DNA of 15,550 nucleotides from Anaerolineales bacterium. Its GTDB lineage: Bacteria; Chloroflexota; Anaerolineae; 4572-78; J111. A program made the position numbers and the translations under genes. The number at the start of each line of letters is the position of its first letter. Position 1 is the stretch's first letter. The notes beneath the pieces were generated by a model that was not told the DNA's origin, searched no databases, and was given only the letters and a program-made list of their open reading frames with translations. Of the stretch, positions 1 to 6,863 are shown piece after piece. The stretch spans positions 1-15,550 of the forward strand of contig JAAUSP010000125.1 of assembly GCA_012032575.1 (NCBI GenBank), given 5' to 3'.

Positions 1-363
1 GTGCAGCGGGGGTACCCATACCGCCGGGATCATGCCCACCGCCAGCAGCTTGGCCAGGGTCATCGTATCTTTCTTGTCGGTTTTGACGAGAGCCGCAGCG
101 ATGAGCTTGACCTGCGGCGGATGGCACACTACCACTCGTGCCACCAGTGGTTCGAGCAGATCATTGAGATACCAGGCATTCGTCGTCGCTTCCAGCACCA
201 CTTCATCCGTGGGGCGCAGGTTTTTCTTGGCCCATCCTTCAAACTCGGCCAGGCTGACCTTGCGCGGCGGCAACACCATTTCCTGGAAACGGTTGACTGC
301 TCCAACCATCACATAATGTTTGTGGACATCCAGACCCACATACCGTTTTTGTTTATCGGTCAT
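1..363 (-). CDS. IS110-family transposase (bridge recombinase), N-terminal part, truncated by window edge
   Basis: The minus strand is open from an ATG at 363 to base 1 without a stop, giving 121 residues; the C-terminal part lies outside the window. The fragment matches the N-terminal RuvC-like DEDD domain of IS110-family recombinases: YVGLDVHK at residues 8-15 with acidic D12, VVLEAT at 55-60 with E58, and KTDKKDTMTLAKLL at 94-107 with D96 and D99, followed by the usual proline-rich turn (MIPAVWVPPL). Family knowledge: these enzymes recombine DNA guided by a bridge RNA encoded in the element, with catalysis needing this domain plus a C-terminal serine domain not visible here. GGAGG at 371-375 (minus strand) lies 7 nt before the ATG, supporting the start. 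The long structured 5' region suggests the IS110 subgroup rather than IS1111. I am confident of the family; whether the whole element is intact cannot be judged. Confidence 0.9.
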   Translation of the reverse strand, partial: MTDKQKRYVGLDVHKHYVMVGAVNRFQEMVLPPRKVSLAEFEGWAKKNLRPTDEVVLEATTNAWYLNDLLEPLVARVVVCHPPQVKLIAAALVKTDKKDTMTLAKLLAVGMIPAVWVPPLH

Positions 364-600
364 TTCACTTCCTCCGATAGCTTTGAAACCGCTCACCGAG
401 CGGCCCGGTGAAACGTGTTATTTGGGGCTGAAGTGCGTTGCACACACCGATCCGAGTTGGGCCACAAACAGCGGGCCGTCTCATGTGAATAAATTCGGGC
501 GGGCTAACTCAAACAACAACGCGGGCTCATTATTGTCCCATGGGCAGCTCCGAGCCAGCCCGACACCGCACGTTTCCCCGGTGTCCCCGCCCTACTCACA
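364..600 (-). ncRNA. putative bridge RNA / left non-coding end of the IS110 element
   Basis: This roughly 240-base stretch upstream of the transposase has no credible reading frame of its own but is rich in short stems. On the minus strand a 7-bp stem GACACCG/CGGTGTC (arms 562-568 and 579-585, 10-nt loop) is followed by CGGGCT/AGCCCG, then a GAGTT/AACTC pair enclosing a large loop, then GTGC-AAC-GCAC, and finally a CCGCT/AGCGG hairpin just before the ribosome binding site. In the IS110 subgroup the bridge RNA is transcribed from this position, with a 5' hairpin and two internal loops that pair with target and donor DNA. Placement here is by position and stem pattern only; the exact RNA ends, the two guide loops and the element boundary cannot be read from this window alone. 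Confidence 0.45.
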
Positions 601-752
601 ACGTAAGGTAAGGATACCGGATAAAACACGTTTCTGTAAAGTTATTGTTCTACCGGTACAAACCGGATGTCTATCTTTACACATATTAACAACAACCGCA
701 TTAACGCCCACTTGCTACCGCTGCGATGATTGAAGTTGGTTTTGCCAGCCAG

Positions 753-855
753 GTTGGGGTAAAGTGGGTCACTCTTTGGTGGCCCGCAAGCGGGTTATGC
801 GGGGGCGTTGGGCTGCCAAAAATGTGCCCCAACTAAAACACCCAAATGGGTCACT
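753..855. repeat. unassigned repeat cluster between the IS110 element and vapBC
   Basis: TGGGTCACT occurs twice in direct orientation, at 765-773 and 847-855, each preceded by AAA. Between and around them lie an inverted pair GTTGGGG (753-759) / CCCCAAC (827-833) and a tight hairpin CCCGC-AA-GCGGG (783-794). This looks like the end of another mobile element or a small non-autonomous relic; GGGTCAC-type terminal repeats are reminiscent of IS21-like ends, but no transposase is attached. The rest of 600-890 shows only short CCGGAT/TACCGG repeats and no gene I can support. Confidence 0.35.
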
Positions 856-890
856 AATTTTTCTGCTATACCGTTGTTTATCGTTTGTAC

Positions 891-921
891 TTTACCGTCT
901 CATAAAGTTCTGTGCTACAAT
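891..921 (+). promoter_or_regulatory. candidate promoter of vapBC
   Basis: TACAAT at 916-921 is preceded by TGC, giving an extended -10 (TGCTACAAT). A weak -35 candidate, TTTACC, lies at 891-896 with a long 19-bp spacer. The placement 57 bases before the vapB start codon fits, but the -35 is poor and autoregulatory operators typical of VapB are not obvious. Confidence 0.35.
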
Positions 922-978
922 AAAGAAAGAATAGAAGTGATGACGCCAAGTTATAGGATAGCCCGGTAGGATAAAAGC

Positions 979-1215
979 ATGGAACAAATCGTCGTTCAAG
1001 TCAGAGATAAAGAAAAAGCAAAAGTGCTGTTCGAGCTACTGACCGCCTTAGATTTTGTTGACTCCGTTAAAACCAGTGAAACCGAAGAGGTCGAAGTAAA
1101 GGCAACCGTCCAGGAAGAACTATCAGATTTCTTCTCGCTAGCGGGACTGTGGCAGGATAGAGAGATAACTTTAGAATCAATTCGCCAAAAAGCCTGGCCC
1201 CGGCAGTACTCATGA
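979..1215 (+). CDS. vapB: VapB-type antitoxin
   Basis: A 78-residue acidic protein sits directly upstream of a PIN-domain toxin and overlaps it by the four bases ATGA at 1212-1215, the usual translational coupling of type II toxin-antitoxin pairs. Its C-terminal half, with FFSLAGLWQDREITLESIRQ at residues 51-70, resembles the toxin-binding tail of small VapB-like antitoxins in which a short hydrophobic/tryptophan segment wraps the PIN toxin. I do not see a clear ribbon-helix-helix or AbrB DNA-binding motif at the N-terminus, so autoregulation is inferred from the family rather than seen. A weak ribosome binding site (TAGGAT, 967-972) precedes the ATG. Assignment rests mainly on context plus this tail; the exact VapB subfamily is uncertain. 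Confidence 0.75.
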   Translation: MEQIVVQVRDKEKAKVLFELLTALDFVDSVKTSETEEVEVKATVQEELSDFFSLAGLWQDREITLESIRQKAWPRQYS

Positions 1216-1595
1216 TTCTGTGCGATACCAACATTCTGATCGAATTCTACAAAAACAATCCCCAGATTGTGCAAGAGTTACGCCACATAGGACCAAGCCA
1301 ACTGGCCGTTAGCCCTATCACTCAAGCAGAACTCTACTTTGGGGCACTCAATAAGGCAGAATTAAAGAAAATCAGACAGCATCTTTCATTGTTATCTCAG
1401 TTGCCACTGGATGTTTCTATTTCGGCTGTATTTCTACAGCTTATGGAAACCTATTCGCTGAGTCACAAGTTGAGTTTACCCGATGCGCTGATTGCCGCGA
1501 CCGCTCTGGTCCATAACTTGGAACTTTATACTCTGAACGCCAAAGATTTTCGGTTCATTTCCAACTTACAGCTTTATCAGCCGGTCAGTTATTGA
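1212..1595 (+). CDS. vapC: VapC-type PIN-domain ribonuclease toxin
   Basis: This 127-residue protein is a complete PIN domain of normal VapC length. The metal-binding acidic residues are in place: D5 in the N-terminal MILCDTNILIE, E40 in ITQAELYFG, D91 in LPDALIAATA, and D112 in the NAKDF motif near the C-terminus. VapC toxins are Mg-dependent endoribonucleases that cut tRNA or rRNA and are held inactive by the partner encoded just upstream. The start codon overlaps the antitoxin stop (ATGA), so the pair is one transcription unit. The RNA target cannot be deduced from sequence. The pair lies between an IS110 element and a transposase relic, a typical mobile-flanked position for such modules. 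Confidence 0.92.
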   Translation: MILCDTNILIEFYKNNPQIVQELRHIGPSQLAVSPITQAELYFGALNKAELKKIRQHLSLLSQLPLDVSISAVFLQLMETYSLSHKLSLPDALIAATALVHNLELYTLNAKDFRFISNLQLYQPVSY

Positions 1596-1753
1596 AAACA
1601 GGGTTAATCCAATCCGGTATCCCATTTGAGGCAAAAAAGGCAACCTACCGCTGTAGTACAGTTGTCAAGTACCGGAACCTTAAAATTATAAAAAGAGATG
1701 CAGATAAAGGCTGAAAAAAGAGACAGCTTGAACCAGACCGACCCGGCTCCCTC

Positions 1754-1786
1754 ATGCCAGGCATAATTTGGATTTTTGCCGGGCAT
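1754..1786. repeat. imperfect hairpin
   Basis: ATGCCAGGCA (1754-1763) and TGCCGGGCAT (1777-1786) pair at nine of ten positions around a 13-nt AT-rich loop. No U-tract follows on the plus strand, so it is not a good terminator for vapC. It lies in the gene-poor stretch 1596-2170, whose only other contents I can support are the transposase relic (1902-2018) and the moxR promoter. Confidence 0.5.
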
Positions 1787-1901
1787 GCGTCATTATACGC
1801 TCTATAGGCTTACCAATGGCAGAACATTGGGTTACTTCCTGAAATTCAGTTGTAATAAATATGTAAGCGACTTCGTGTCGGACCGCCGCCTGAACCCGTT
1901 A

Positions 1902-2018
1902 TTATGTTTGTTTCATCGCCTGTTGGTGCGCCAGAAACAGGGCGGACTGGCTAAAAAACACGGCGAAAGCCCCTTTAGCCGCGTCCTTGATGGCAATGCC
2001 AATGCTGTCTCCGATTTT
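1902..2018 (-). pseudogene. decayed transposase N-terminal fragment
   Basis: A minus-strand frame runs 38 codons from 2018 to a TAA at 1902-1904, opening directly after a TAG and lacking a start codon. Its core, GAFAVFFSQSALFLAHQQ, resembles the N-terminal segment of a DDE-transposase group common in Chloroflexi, cyanobacteria and planctomycetes, where an AFAVFF...SFLAHQ-type block follows a short leader. Nothing recognisable continues in any frame on either side, so this is a relic of an insertion rather than a gene. The family assignment is from memory of that motif only; chance similarity is possible at this length. Confidence 0.4.
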
Positions 2019-2067
2019 CTATGTGTAATGATTTTTGGGTCAGTAATTCACTATTTTTTGGTTCAAT

Positions 2068-2096
2068 TTGGCGGGCCTGCCGGAGAAATCTATAAT
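2068..2096 (+). promoter_or_regulatory. promoter of the moxR-DUF58-transglutaminase operon
   Basis: TTGGCG (2068-2073) and TATAAT (2091-2096) are separated by 17 bp, a good sigma70-type match with a perfect -10. It lies 74 bases upstream of the moxR start codon and is the best promoter in the preceding gene-free stretch. Confidence 0.5.
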
Positions 2097-2170
2097 TTCA
2101 GCGGTAGTAGAAGTCGCCCAATCCGCGACCCCACCCAAACTGATTCATCACTCCCAAGAACCAAAAAATC

Positions 2171-3235
2171 ATGACCCAAACCGGCCCGCAAACCCTCAAA
2201 AGAGTCGCCCCCGTCTCACCCACCTTCAAAAGTCTCACCCTGAATGAAGCTATGGCGGCCATTGACCGGCTGCAAGACAATGTAACTCAGGCCGCAGTGG
2301 TCAAACCCCAAACGTTGCAGCTTATTTTAACGGCCATCCTGGGGCGAGGCCATCTGCTGTTGGAAGACGTGCCCGGCGTGGGCAAAACGCTGGTGGCCAA
2401 AGCCCTGGCCCGGTCCATCAGCGCCAGCTTCAAACGGGTCCAATGCACCCCCGATTTGCTGCCCAGCGACATCACCGGCGCTTCGATTTACAACCAGAAA
2501 GAGCAGCGTTTTATCTTTGTGCCCGGCCCGCTTTTTGCCCAATTTGTGCTGGTGGACGAAATCAACCGGGCCACCCCCCGCACCCAATCGAGTTTGTTGG
2601 AAAGCATGGCCGAGCGCCAGGTAACGGTAGACGGTCAGCGCTACCCGCTGGAAGAACCTTTCTTTTTGATTGCCACCCAAAACCCGGTTGAGACCGCCGG
2701 CACCTTCCCCCTGCCCGAAGCCCAACTGGATCGCTTTCTGGTCTCGCTCAGCCTGGGCTACCCCCAATTTGAAGATGAAGTGCTGATTTTGGAGCGCGAA
2801 GAGCAGGAAGACCCGCTCGACAACATTCAAGCGGTTCTCTCCCCCGGCGACGTGCTGGCCTTGCAGGAGTTGGTCAAAAATGTGGGTGTGGTTCGCCCGC
2901 TCAAAGAGTACATCGTCAACCTGCTGACCGCCACCCGCAGCCACCCCGATGTGCTGCTGGGCGTCAGTCCACGCGGCGGCGTGGCCTTGCAGCGGGCCGC
3001 TCAGGCCATGGCCTTGCTCCACCACCGCGATTTTGTCACCCCCGACGACATCAAAACCGTGGCCAAAGCCGTGCTCAGCCACCGCCTCATCACCCCGGAA
3101 CGCTCCACCGAGCTGGCCCACCGCATCGTAGACTCGGTGCTCACCTCGGTGCCGGTGCCGGTGCAGCCGCCGTCGGCTAAGGCTGCTTCTTCGACACTGC
3201 GCAAACTTTCGAGCCGCCTCGATGGGCAGGACTGA
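2171..3235 (+). CDS. MoxR-family AAA+ ATPase
   Basis: The 354-residue protein is a full MoxR-type AAA+ ATPase. Visible motifs are Walker A DVPGVGKT (66-73), Walker B VLVDE (126-130) followed by INRATPRTQSSLLE, sensor 1 ATQNP (168-172), the EAQLDRF segment with a probable arginine finger at R188, and the C-terminal lid with SPRGGVALQRAAQAMA. MoxR proteins act as chaperone-like remodelers, often together with DUF58 or vWA partners; here a DUF58 gene follows after 5 bases and a transglutaminase after that, the conserved MoxR-DUF58-TgpA order. The start at 2171 gives an N-terminal extension of about 20 residues before the family core and has only a weak ribosome binding site, so a slightly later start is possible. 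The reading frame is intact, unlike its two downstream partners. The client process (probably envelope assembly or stress) is inferred. Confidence 0.93.
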   Translation: MTQTGPQTLKRVAPVSPTFKSLTLNEAMAAIDRLQDNVTQAAVVKPQTLQLILTAILGRGHLLLEDVPGVGKTLVAKALARSISASFKRVQCTPDLLPSDITGASIYNQKEQRFIFVPGPLFAQFVLVDEINRATPRTQSSLLESMAERQVTVDGQRYPLEEPFFLIATQNPVETAGTFPLPEAQLDRFLVSLSLGYPQFEDEVLILEREEQEDPLDNIQAVLSPGDVLALQELVKNVGVVRPLKEYIVNLLTATRSHPDVLLGVSPRGGVALQRAAQAMALLHHRDFVTPDDIKTVAKAVLSHRLITPERSTELAHRIVDSVLTSVPVPVQPPSAKAASSTLRKLSSRLDGQD

Positions 3236-3240
3236 TTTTT

Positions 3241-4458
3241 ATGCCGACTCGACGCGCTTGGACCCTCTTCATACTGAGCGCAATCCTCTATTTTCTAGCC
3301 AATCAAACCCAGGTCGGTTGGATTTACATCATCACCGACGGCATCATCGGCCTGCTGATTGTGGCGGCGCTTTATTCCTGGGGTATGCTGACAGGCATCC
3401 GGGCCAGCCGGGAGCTGCGGCCGGTGACAGTCGATTCGGCAGAACCAGCATCACAAACCGACGAGTTTGAGCTGACTCTCCCCGCCTTTCACGAAGACGA
3501 CCCCATCGAAATCAGCCTGCATTTTCAACACACCGGGCTGCGACCGGCGCTGCTGGTCGGTGGGCTGGAGCAGTGTCCTTTTGCTCCGGTCGAGGATGTG
3601 GTTCAGCCGTTTTTTGTTTCTACTCTATTTAGGGGTCAAACTAACAGTTTGATCTACCGGACTGTGTGCGACCGGCGGGGGTTGTACTCGTTTGGCCCGC
3701 TGCGGCTGGAGTCGAAGGGGCCGTTTGGCCTGTTTCGCACCCGCAGCGCGGTGGCGGCTCGCGGGGAAATTTTGATTTATCCGGCCTACCATCCCCTCAA
3801 ACGCCTGCGCCTTTTTGAGAAGAGAGAATTCGCCGAGCAGTCGTCGCTGCGGGTGGCCGGGGCAGCCAGGTGATCGGCACACGGGAATACCGCTCCGGCG
3901 ACTCGCTGCGGCAGATTCATTGGCGCAGCACTGCCCGCACCGGCCAGTTGGTGGTCAAGGAATTCAGCGACGACGAGCAGCAAGCCTTTACCGTCGTGCT
4001 CGATTTGCAGGCCGACCTCTCCATCGGGGCCGGTAAATTTTCCACTTTTGAGACAGCTATCCGGCTGGCGGCCAGCATTGGCTATTACGCCACTCAAAAA
4101 GATATTCCCCTGCGGCTGGTTGGCTCCAGTCCCAAGTGGACTCCCCCGGCCATGCCGCTGGGCTGGTGGGGCCTGCTCAATTACCTGGCCAAAGTACAGA
4201 ATGATGGACACGAGCCGCTGGCGAAAGGTGCTCAACCGCCTGCCCGCGTCTACCTTTGTGGTCGTCCTGATCAGCCGCCCCCACGAAACCATCACCAAAG
4301 CCCTGGCCGCGCTGGCTCAGCCGGGCCGGCAAACCCTGGCGATCTTCATCACCCCGGATGGTGCGCCACCCGCGCTGGCCGAGTCGTTGAAACAGCCGGG
4401 GTTGGCGGTTAAGAGTGTGAGTCCGCATAACTGGGTTGAAGTACTGACAAATTTATAA
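3241..4458 (+). CDS. DUF58 family protein, interrupted by two frameshifts
   Basis: Three consecutive reading frames together make one DUF58 protein of about 405 residues. The first part (3241-3873) has two hydrophobic N-terminal segments (roughly residues 7-22 and 27-50) and the middle beta-rich region. It ends early; the hallmark EYRSGDSLRQIHWRS and VVKEF motifs continue in another frame from about 3852. Adding one G to the GGG run at 3851-3853 joins the frames through a natural LRGGRGSQVIGTREYR. A second shift at 4227-4228, corrected by removing one G, joins AKVQNDGHEPLAK to VLNRLPASTFVVVLIS and reaches the stop at 4458. DUF58 proteins are membrane-anchored with a vWA-like fold and function with MoxR ATPases; their molecular role is poorly defined. 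The gene starts 5 bases after moxR and is surely cotranscribed. Two opposite single-base shifts with all motifs retained suggest sequence errors more than decay, but I cannot exclude a real pseudogene. Confidence 0.85.
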
Positions 4459-4500
4459 AAGGAGTGTTCACGAACCTGTGACACGCCGCCGACCATGAAA

Positions 4501-4581
4501 ATGTCATTGCGAGGCCGTAAGGCCGAAGCAATCCCCCTCGCCGGGGAAGGAGACTGCTTCGCCTTCGGCTCGCAGTGACAT
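4501..4581. repeat. CATTGCGAG-type palindromic repeat
   Basis: TGTCATTGCGAG (4502-4513) and CTCGCAGTGACA (4569-4580) form the ends of an imperfect palindrome, with GAAGCAATC and GACTGCTTC as inner arms. Dispersed elements of this sequence are widespread in intergenic regions of several phyla, including Chloroflexota, and could fold into a long hairpin in RNA. Its function is unknown to me. Confidence 0.8.
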
Positions 4582-4612
4582 GAACCAAGCTATTTTCTAA
4601 GGAAGAGGCTGT

Positions 4613-4634
4613 GTCAGGATTGGCCAATCCTGAC
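4613..4634. repeat. 22-bp perfect palindrome
   Basis: The sequence around the centre ATTGGCCAAT is self-complementary for 22 bases with no loop (arm GTCAGGATTGG). A second degenerate stem, GGGGA (4652-4656) / TCCCC (4660s), follows at once. It may be a protein-binding operator or part of a repeat family. It is separate from the palindromes on either side. Confidence 0.75.
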
Positions 4635-4677
4635 CTCCAACGGGGACGCGAAGCGGACAATCCCCTCTGAGCATTTT

Positions 4678-4706
4678 GGAGTGCAAAAGCATAGCTTTTG
4701 CACTCC
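4678..4706. repeat. 13-bp perfect hairpin just upstream of the transglutaminase start
   Basis: GGAGTGCAAAAGC (4678-4690) and its exact complement GCTTTTGCACTCC (4694-4706) are separated by three bases. The hairpin ends 15 bases before the ATG at 4722, so in the operon transcript it would lie against the ribosome binding region and could affect translation. It could also act as a weak processing or attenuation site; no U-tract follows it. Confidence 0.75.
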
Positions 4707-4721
4707 GAGAAGATAACAGCT

Positions 4722-6859
4722 ATGTTCCAACGCCATCCGAAGCCAAAAAAAGAACCCGAACGCTCGCGCACCCTGCGCTATTTGATCCTGGCGGCGATGC
4801 TGGTCCCGCTGCTGGCCATTGCGCGGGTGGGCAATCTGTGGCCGCAGGTGGTGGTGGCGGCGCTGGGCATCCTCGCCGGGCACGCCTACAGCTATTATTT
4901 TGTCGAGCGCCCCAGCCGGATGGTGCGGGCGGTCATGTTTGTGGCTGTCCACCTGGCCCTGGCCTGGATGTGTGCCGGGCTGGCCGGCGGGGCCACGCTG
5001 CCCCAGGCCCAGTTTGCTATTTTTGCCCAGGCCATCACCAGCTTCGACCTGCGCTATCGCCGCAGTCTGTTCAATACCCTGATCCACAGCCTGGCCAATT
5101 TGTACATCGCTGCCTCGCTGAGCCGCACCGCCGAATTGGGCCTGTATCTGCTTCTGTTTGCCGGTTTTGTTCTGGCCGCCTTTTTTGTGGCCGAAAAAGA
5201 GGATGGTCTGAATGGGACCAGATTACACCCTGTGACCGGCCCGGCCAGCCCTCAAAGTTCCTCATCGCCCCGGCGCGGCCTGCTGCTTTTTGGCCTCGCC
5301 TTTGGCCTGGCAACGCTGTGCGCCATCTTTACCGCGTTTCTGTTTACGCCGCGCTTCGCCGGACGGCCACTGGTCCCGCCGTTTACCATCAATGTGCCCC
5401 TGCGCGGCGGGATCAAAGCGCAGATTATCAATCCTGGCGTGCCGTTGGTCCAAATCAACGGCTGGAGCGACGGCGCCAGCGACTATTTCTACGGCTTTGA
5501 TACCAATCTGGATTTGCGCTATCGCGGCGGCCTCAGCAATGAAATGGTCATGTACGTCCGCAGCCCCAGCCGCAGCTATTGGCGCAGCCACAGCTACGAT
5601 TTTTACACCGGCGAAAGCTGGGGCCAGAGCGACTCCACCCTGACGCCGGTCCCTCGCCGCCGCCGGGTTTATTTTGAGCTGACGCCGCCGCTGGGTTCGC
5701 CCGCCACTGCCGAACCGGCGCAGGGTGAACAGCAAATTGTCCAATCCTTTACTATCGCCAAAGACCAGCCAAACCTTATTTTGCGGCGTATCGCCCGGCT
5801 GAAATTTTTATCGTCGCCGAAAGCATCTCACGCGACAGCGGCGACGGCCTGCGCCTGCCGGAAACGCTCAAGGCGGGGATGACCTACAGCGTGGTTTCGT
5901 ACCGGCCCAATTTTGAGCCGGCCCAACTGCGCCAGGCTTCGAGCCGGTATCCGTCTGCCGTGGCCCAACGCTACCTGCAACTGCCGCCCAACATTTCCAC
6001 GCGGGTCAGAAATCTGGCCCAAACATTGACCGCTGCCCAGACCAACAATTACGATAAGGTCATGGCCCTGACCAATCACCTGCTGTCAAACTACCCTTAC
6101 AACTTCTATCCTCCGCCCCATCCGCCCGGCGCGGAGGTGGTGGACACCTTTTTGTTCGAGGATAAGGAGGGGGTGTGCGAGCAGTATGTCACCGCCCTGG
6201 TGGTGATGGCCCGCATGTTGGGCATCCCGGCCCGGCTGGTTGCCGGTTACGGCTCCGGTGACTACAACCCGCTGACCGGCTATTATGAGGTCAGGCTCAA
6301 CCACGCCCACACCTGGGCCGAAGTTTATTTCCCGGAGCACGGCTGGGTTCCGTTCGACCCCACGCCCGGCTGGACGCCGCAGCCCTACCCCACCCCGGTG
6401 CAAACCTGGCTCTTCTCCGGCAGCCAGGCGTTTGGTTTTGACCTGCCCATCGCCAACCTGGTCTCCGGCGGAGCCGCCAGCCTGGCCTTTATGGTCCCGT
6501 TTCTGGTTATTTCGACGGTGTTGGTGGGCCTGGGTCTGCTCGCCCTTTATTTGGTCCGGCGGCTCAAGCCGGCCTTCGCCGGATCGGCTTCCTCCCGTGA
6601 GCGTGCCACCGATCCGACTCGCCGCCTGATTTTAGCCCTGTACGAGCAGGGCGCGGCAGTTTTGGCCCGTCGCCGGTATCGTAAACGAGAGAAGTGGGAA
6701 ACGTTGAGCGAGTATGCTCAAACGGTGGGGCGTTTGCCGGCTCTGAGCCAGTTGACCGAGGCGGCCGAGGTGGCGGCTTATCGGCCCGAAGCGCCGGGGG
6801 AGGAGAAGGTGGCTGAGGCCAAAGCGGCGTTAACTTCACTACAAAATGAAGTAAAATAA
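4722..6859 (+). CDS. TgpA-like membrane transglutaminase-like protein, interrupted by one frameshift
   Basis: With one base restored this is a protein of about 712 residues, normal for TgpA-like proteins. The order is: a basic N-terminus, about five to six membrane segments, an external region, a transglutaminase core, one more membrane helix (VPFLVISTVLVGLGLLALYL) and a cytoplasmic DUF4129-like tail. The catalytic triad is present: Cys in GVCEQY (about residue 486), His in HAHTWAE (about 530) and Asp in PFDPTPGW (about 546). The frame breaks at the TTTT run 5779-5782: adding one T continues as NLIFAAYRPAEIFIVAES into the second frame, which ends at 6859. I chose the ATG at 4722 rather than the in-frame TTG at 4698, because 4698 lies inside a hairpin. 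Such proteins act at the outer face of the membrane on peptides or cell-wall components and are encoded with MoxR and DUF58, as here. Substrate unknown. Confidence 0.88.
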
Positions 6860-6863
6860 AAAC

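Noticed and set aside
1..411. 136-codon plus-strand ORF at the left edge
   Set aside because: It is the antisense shadow of the IS110 transposase, whose minus-strand translation has clear DEDD motifs.
1776..2174. 132-codon plus-strand ORF between vapC and moxR
   Set aside because: No recognisable domain, low-complexity tail and a start inside a hairpin. It overlaps the promoter and start of moxR and runs opposite to the transposase relic, so it is most likely a chance frame.
2327..3121. 264-codon minus-strand ORF
   Set aside because: It lies wholly within moxR in antisense and has no domain features beyond those expected from a GC-rich shadow frame.
4227..4412. C-terminal continuation of the DUF58 frame to 4412
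   Set aside because: After about 4227 this frame becomes proline- and arginine-rich nonsense, while the frame ending at 4458 resumes the hydrophobic VVVLIS-type strands expected of the vWA-like fold.
5879..6859. A separate soluble transglutaminase gene
   Set aside because: The sequence just upstream, in the same frame (AAYRPAEIFIVAES and on), continues the preceding protein, and one added T at 5779-5782 joins them; there is no ribosome binding site at 5879.
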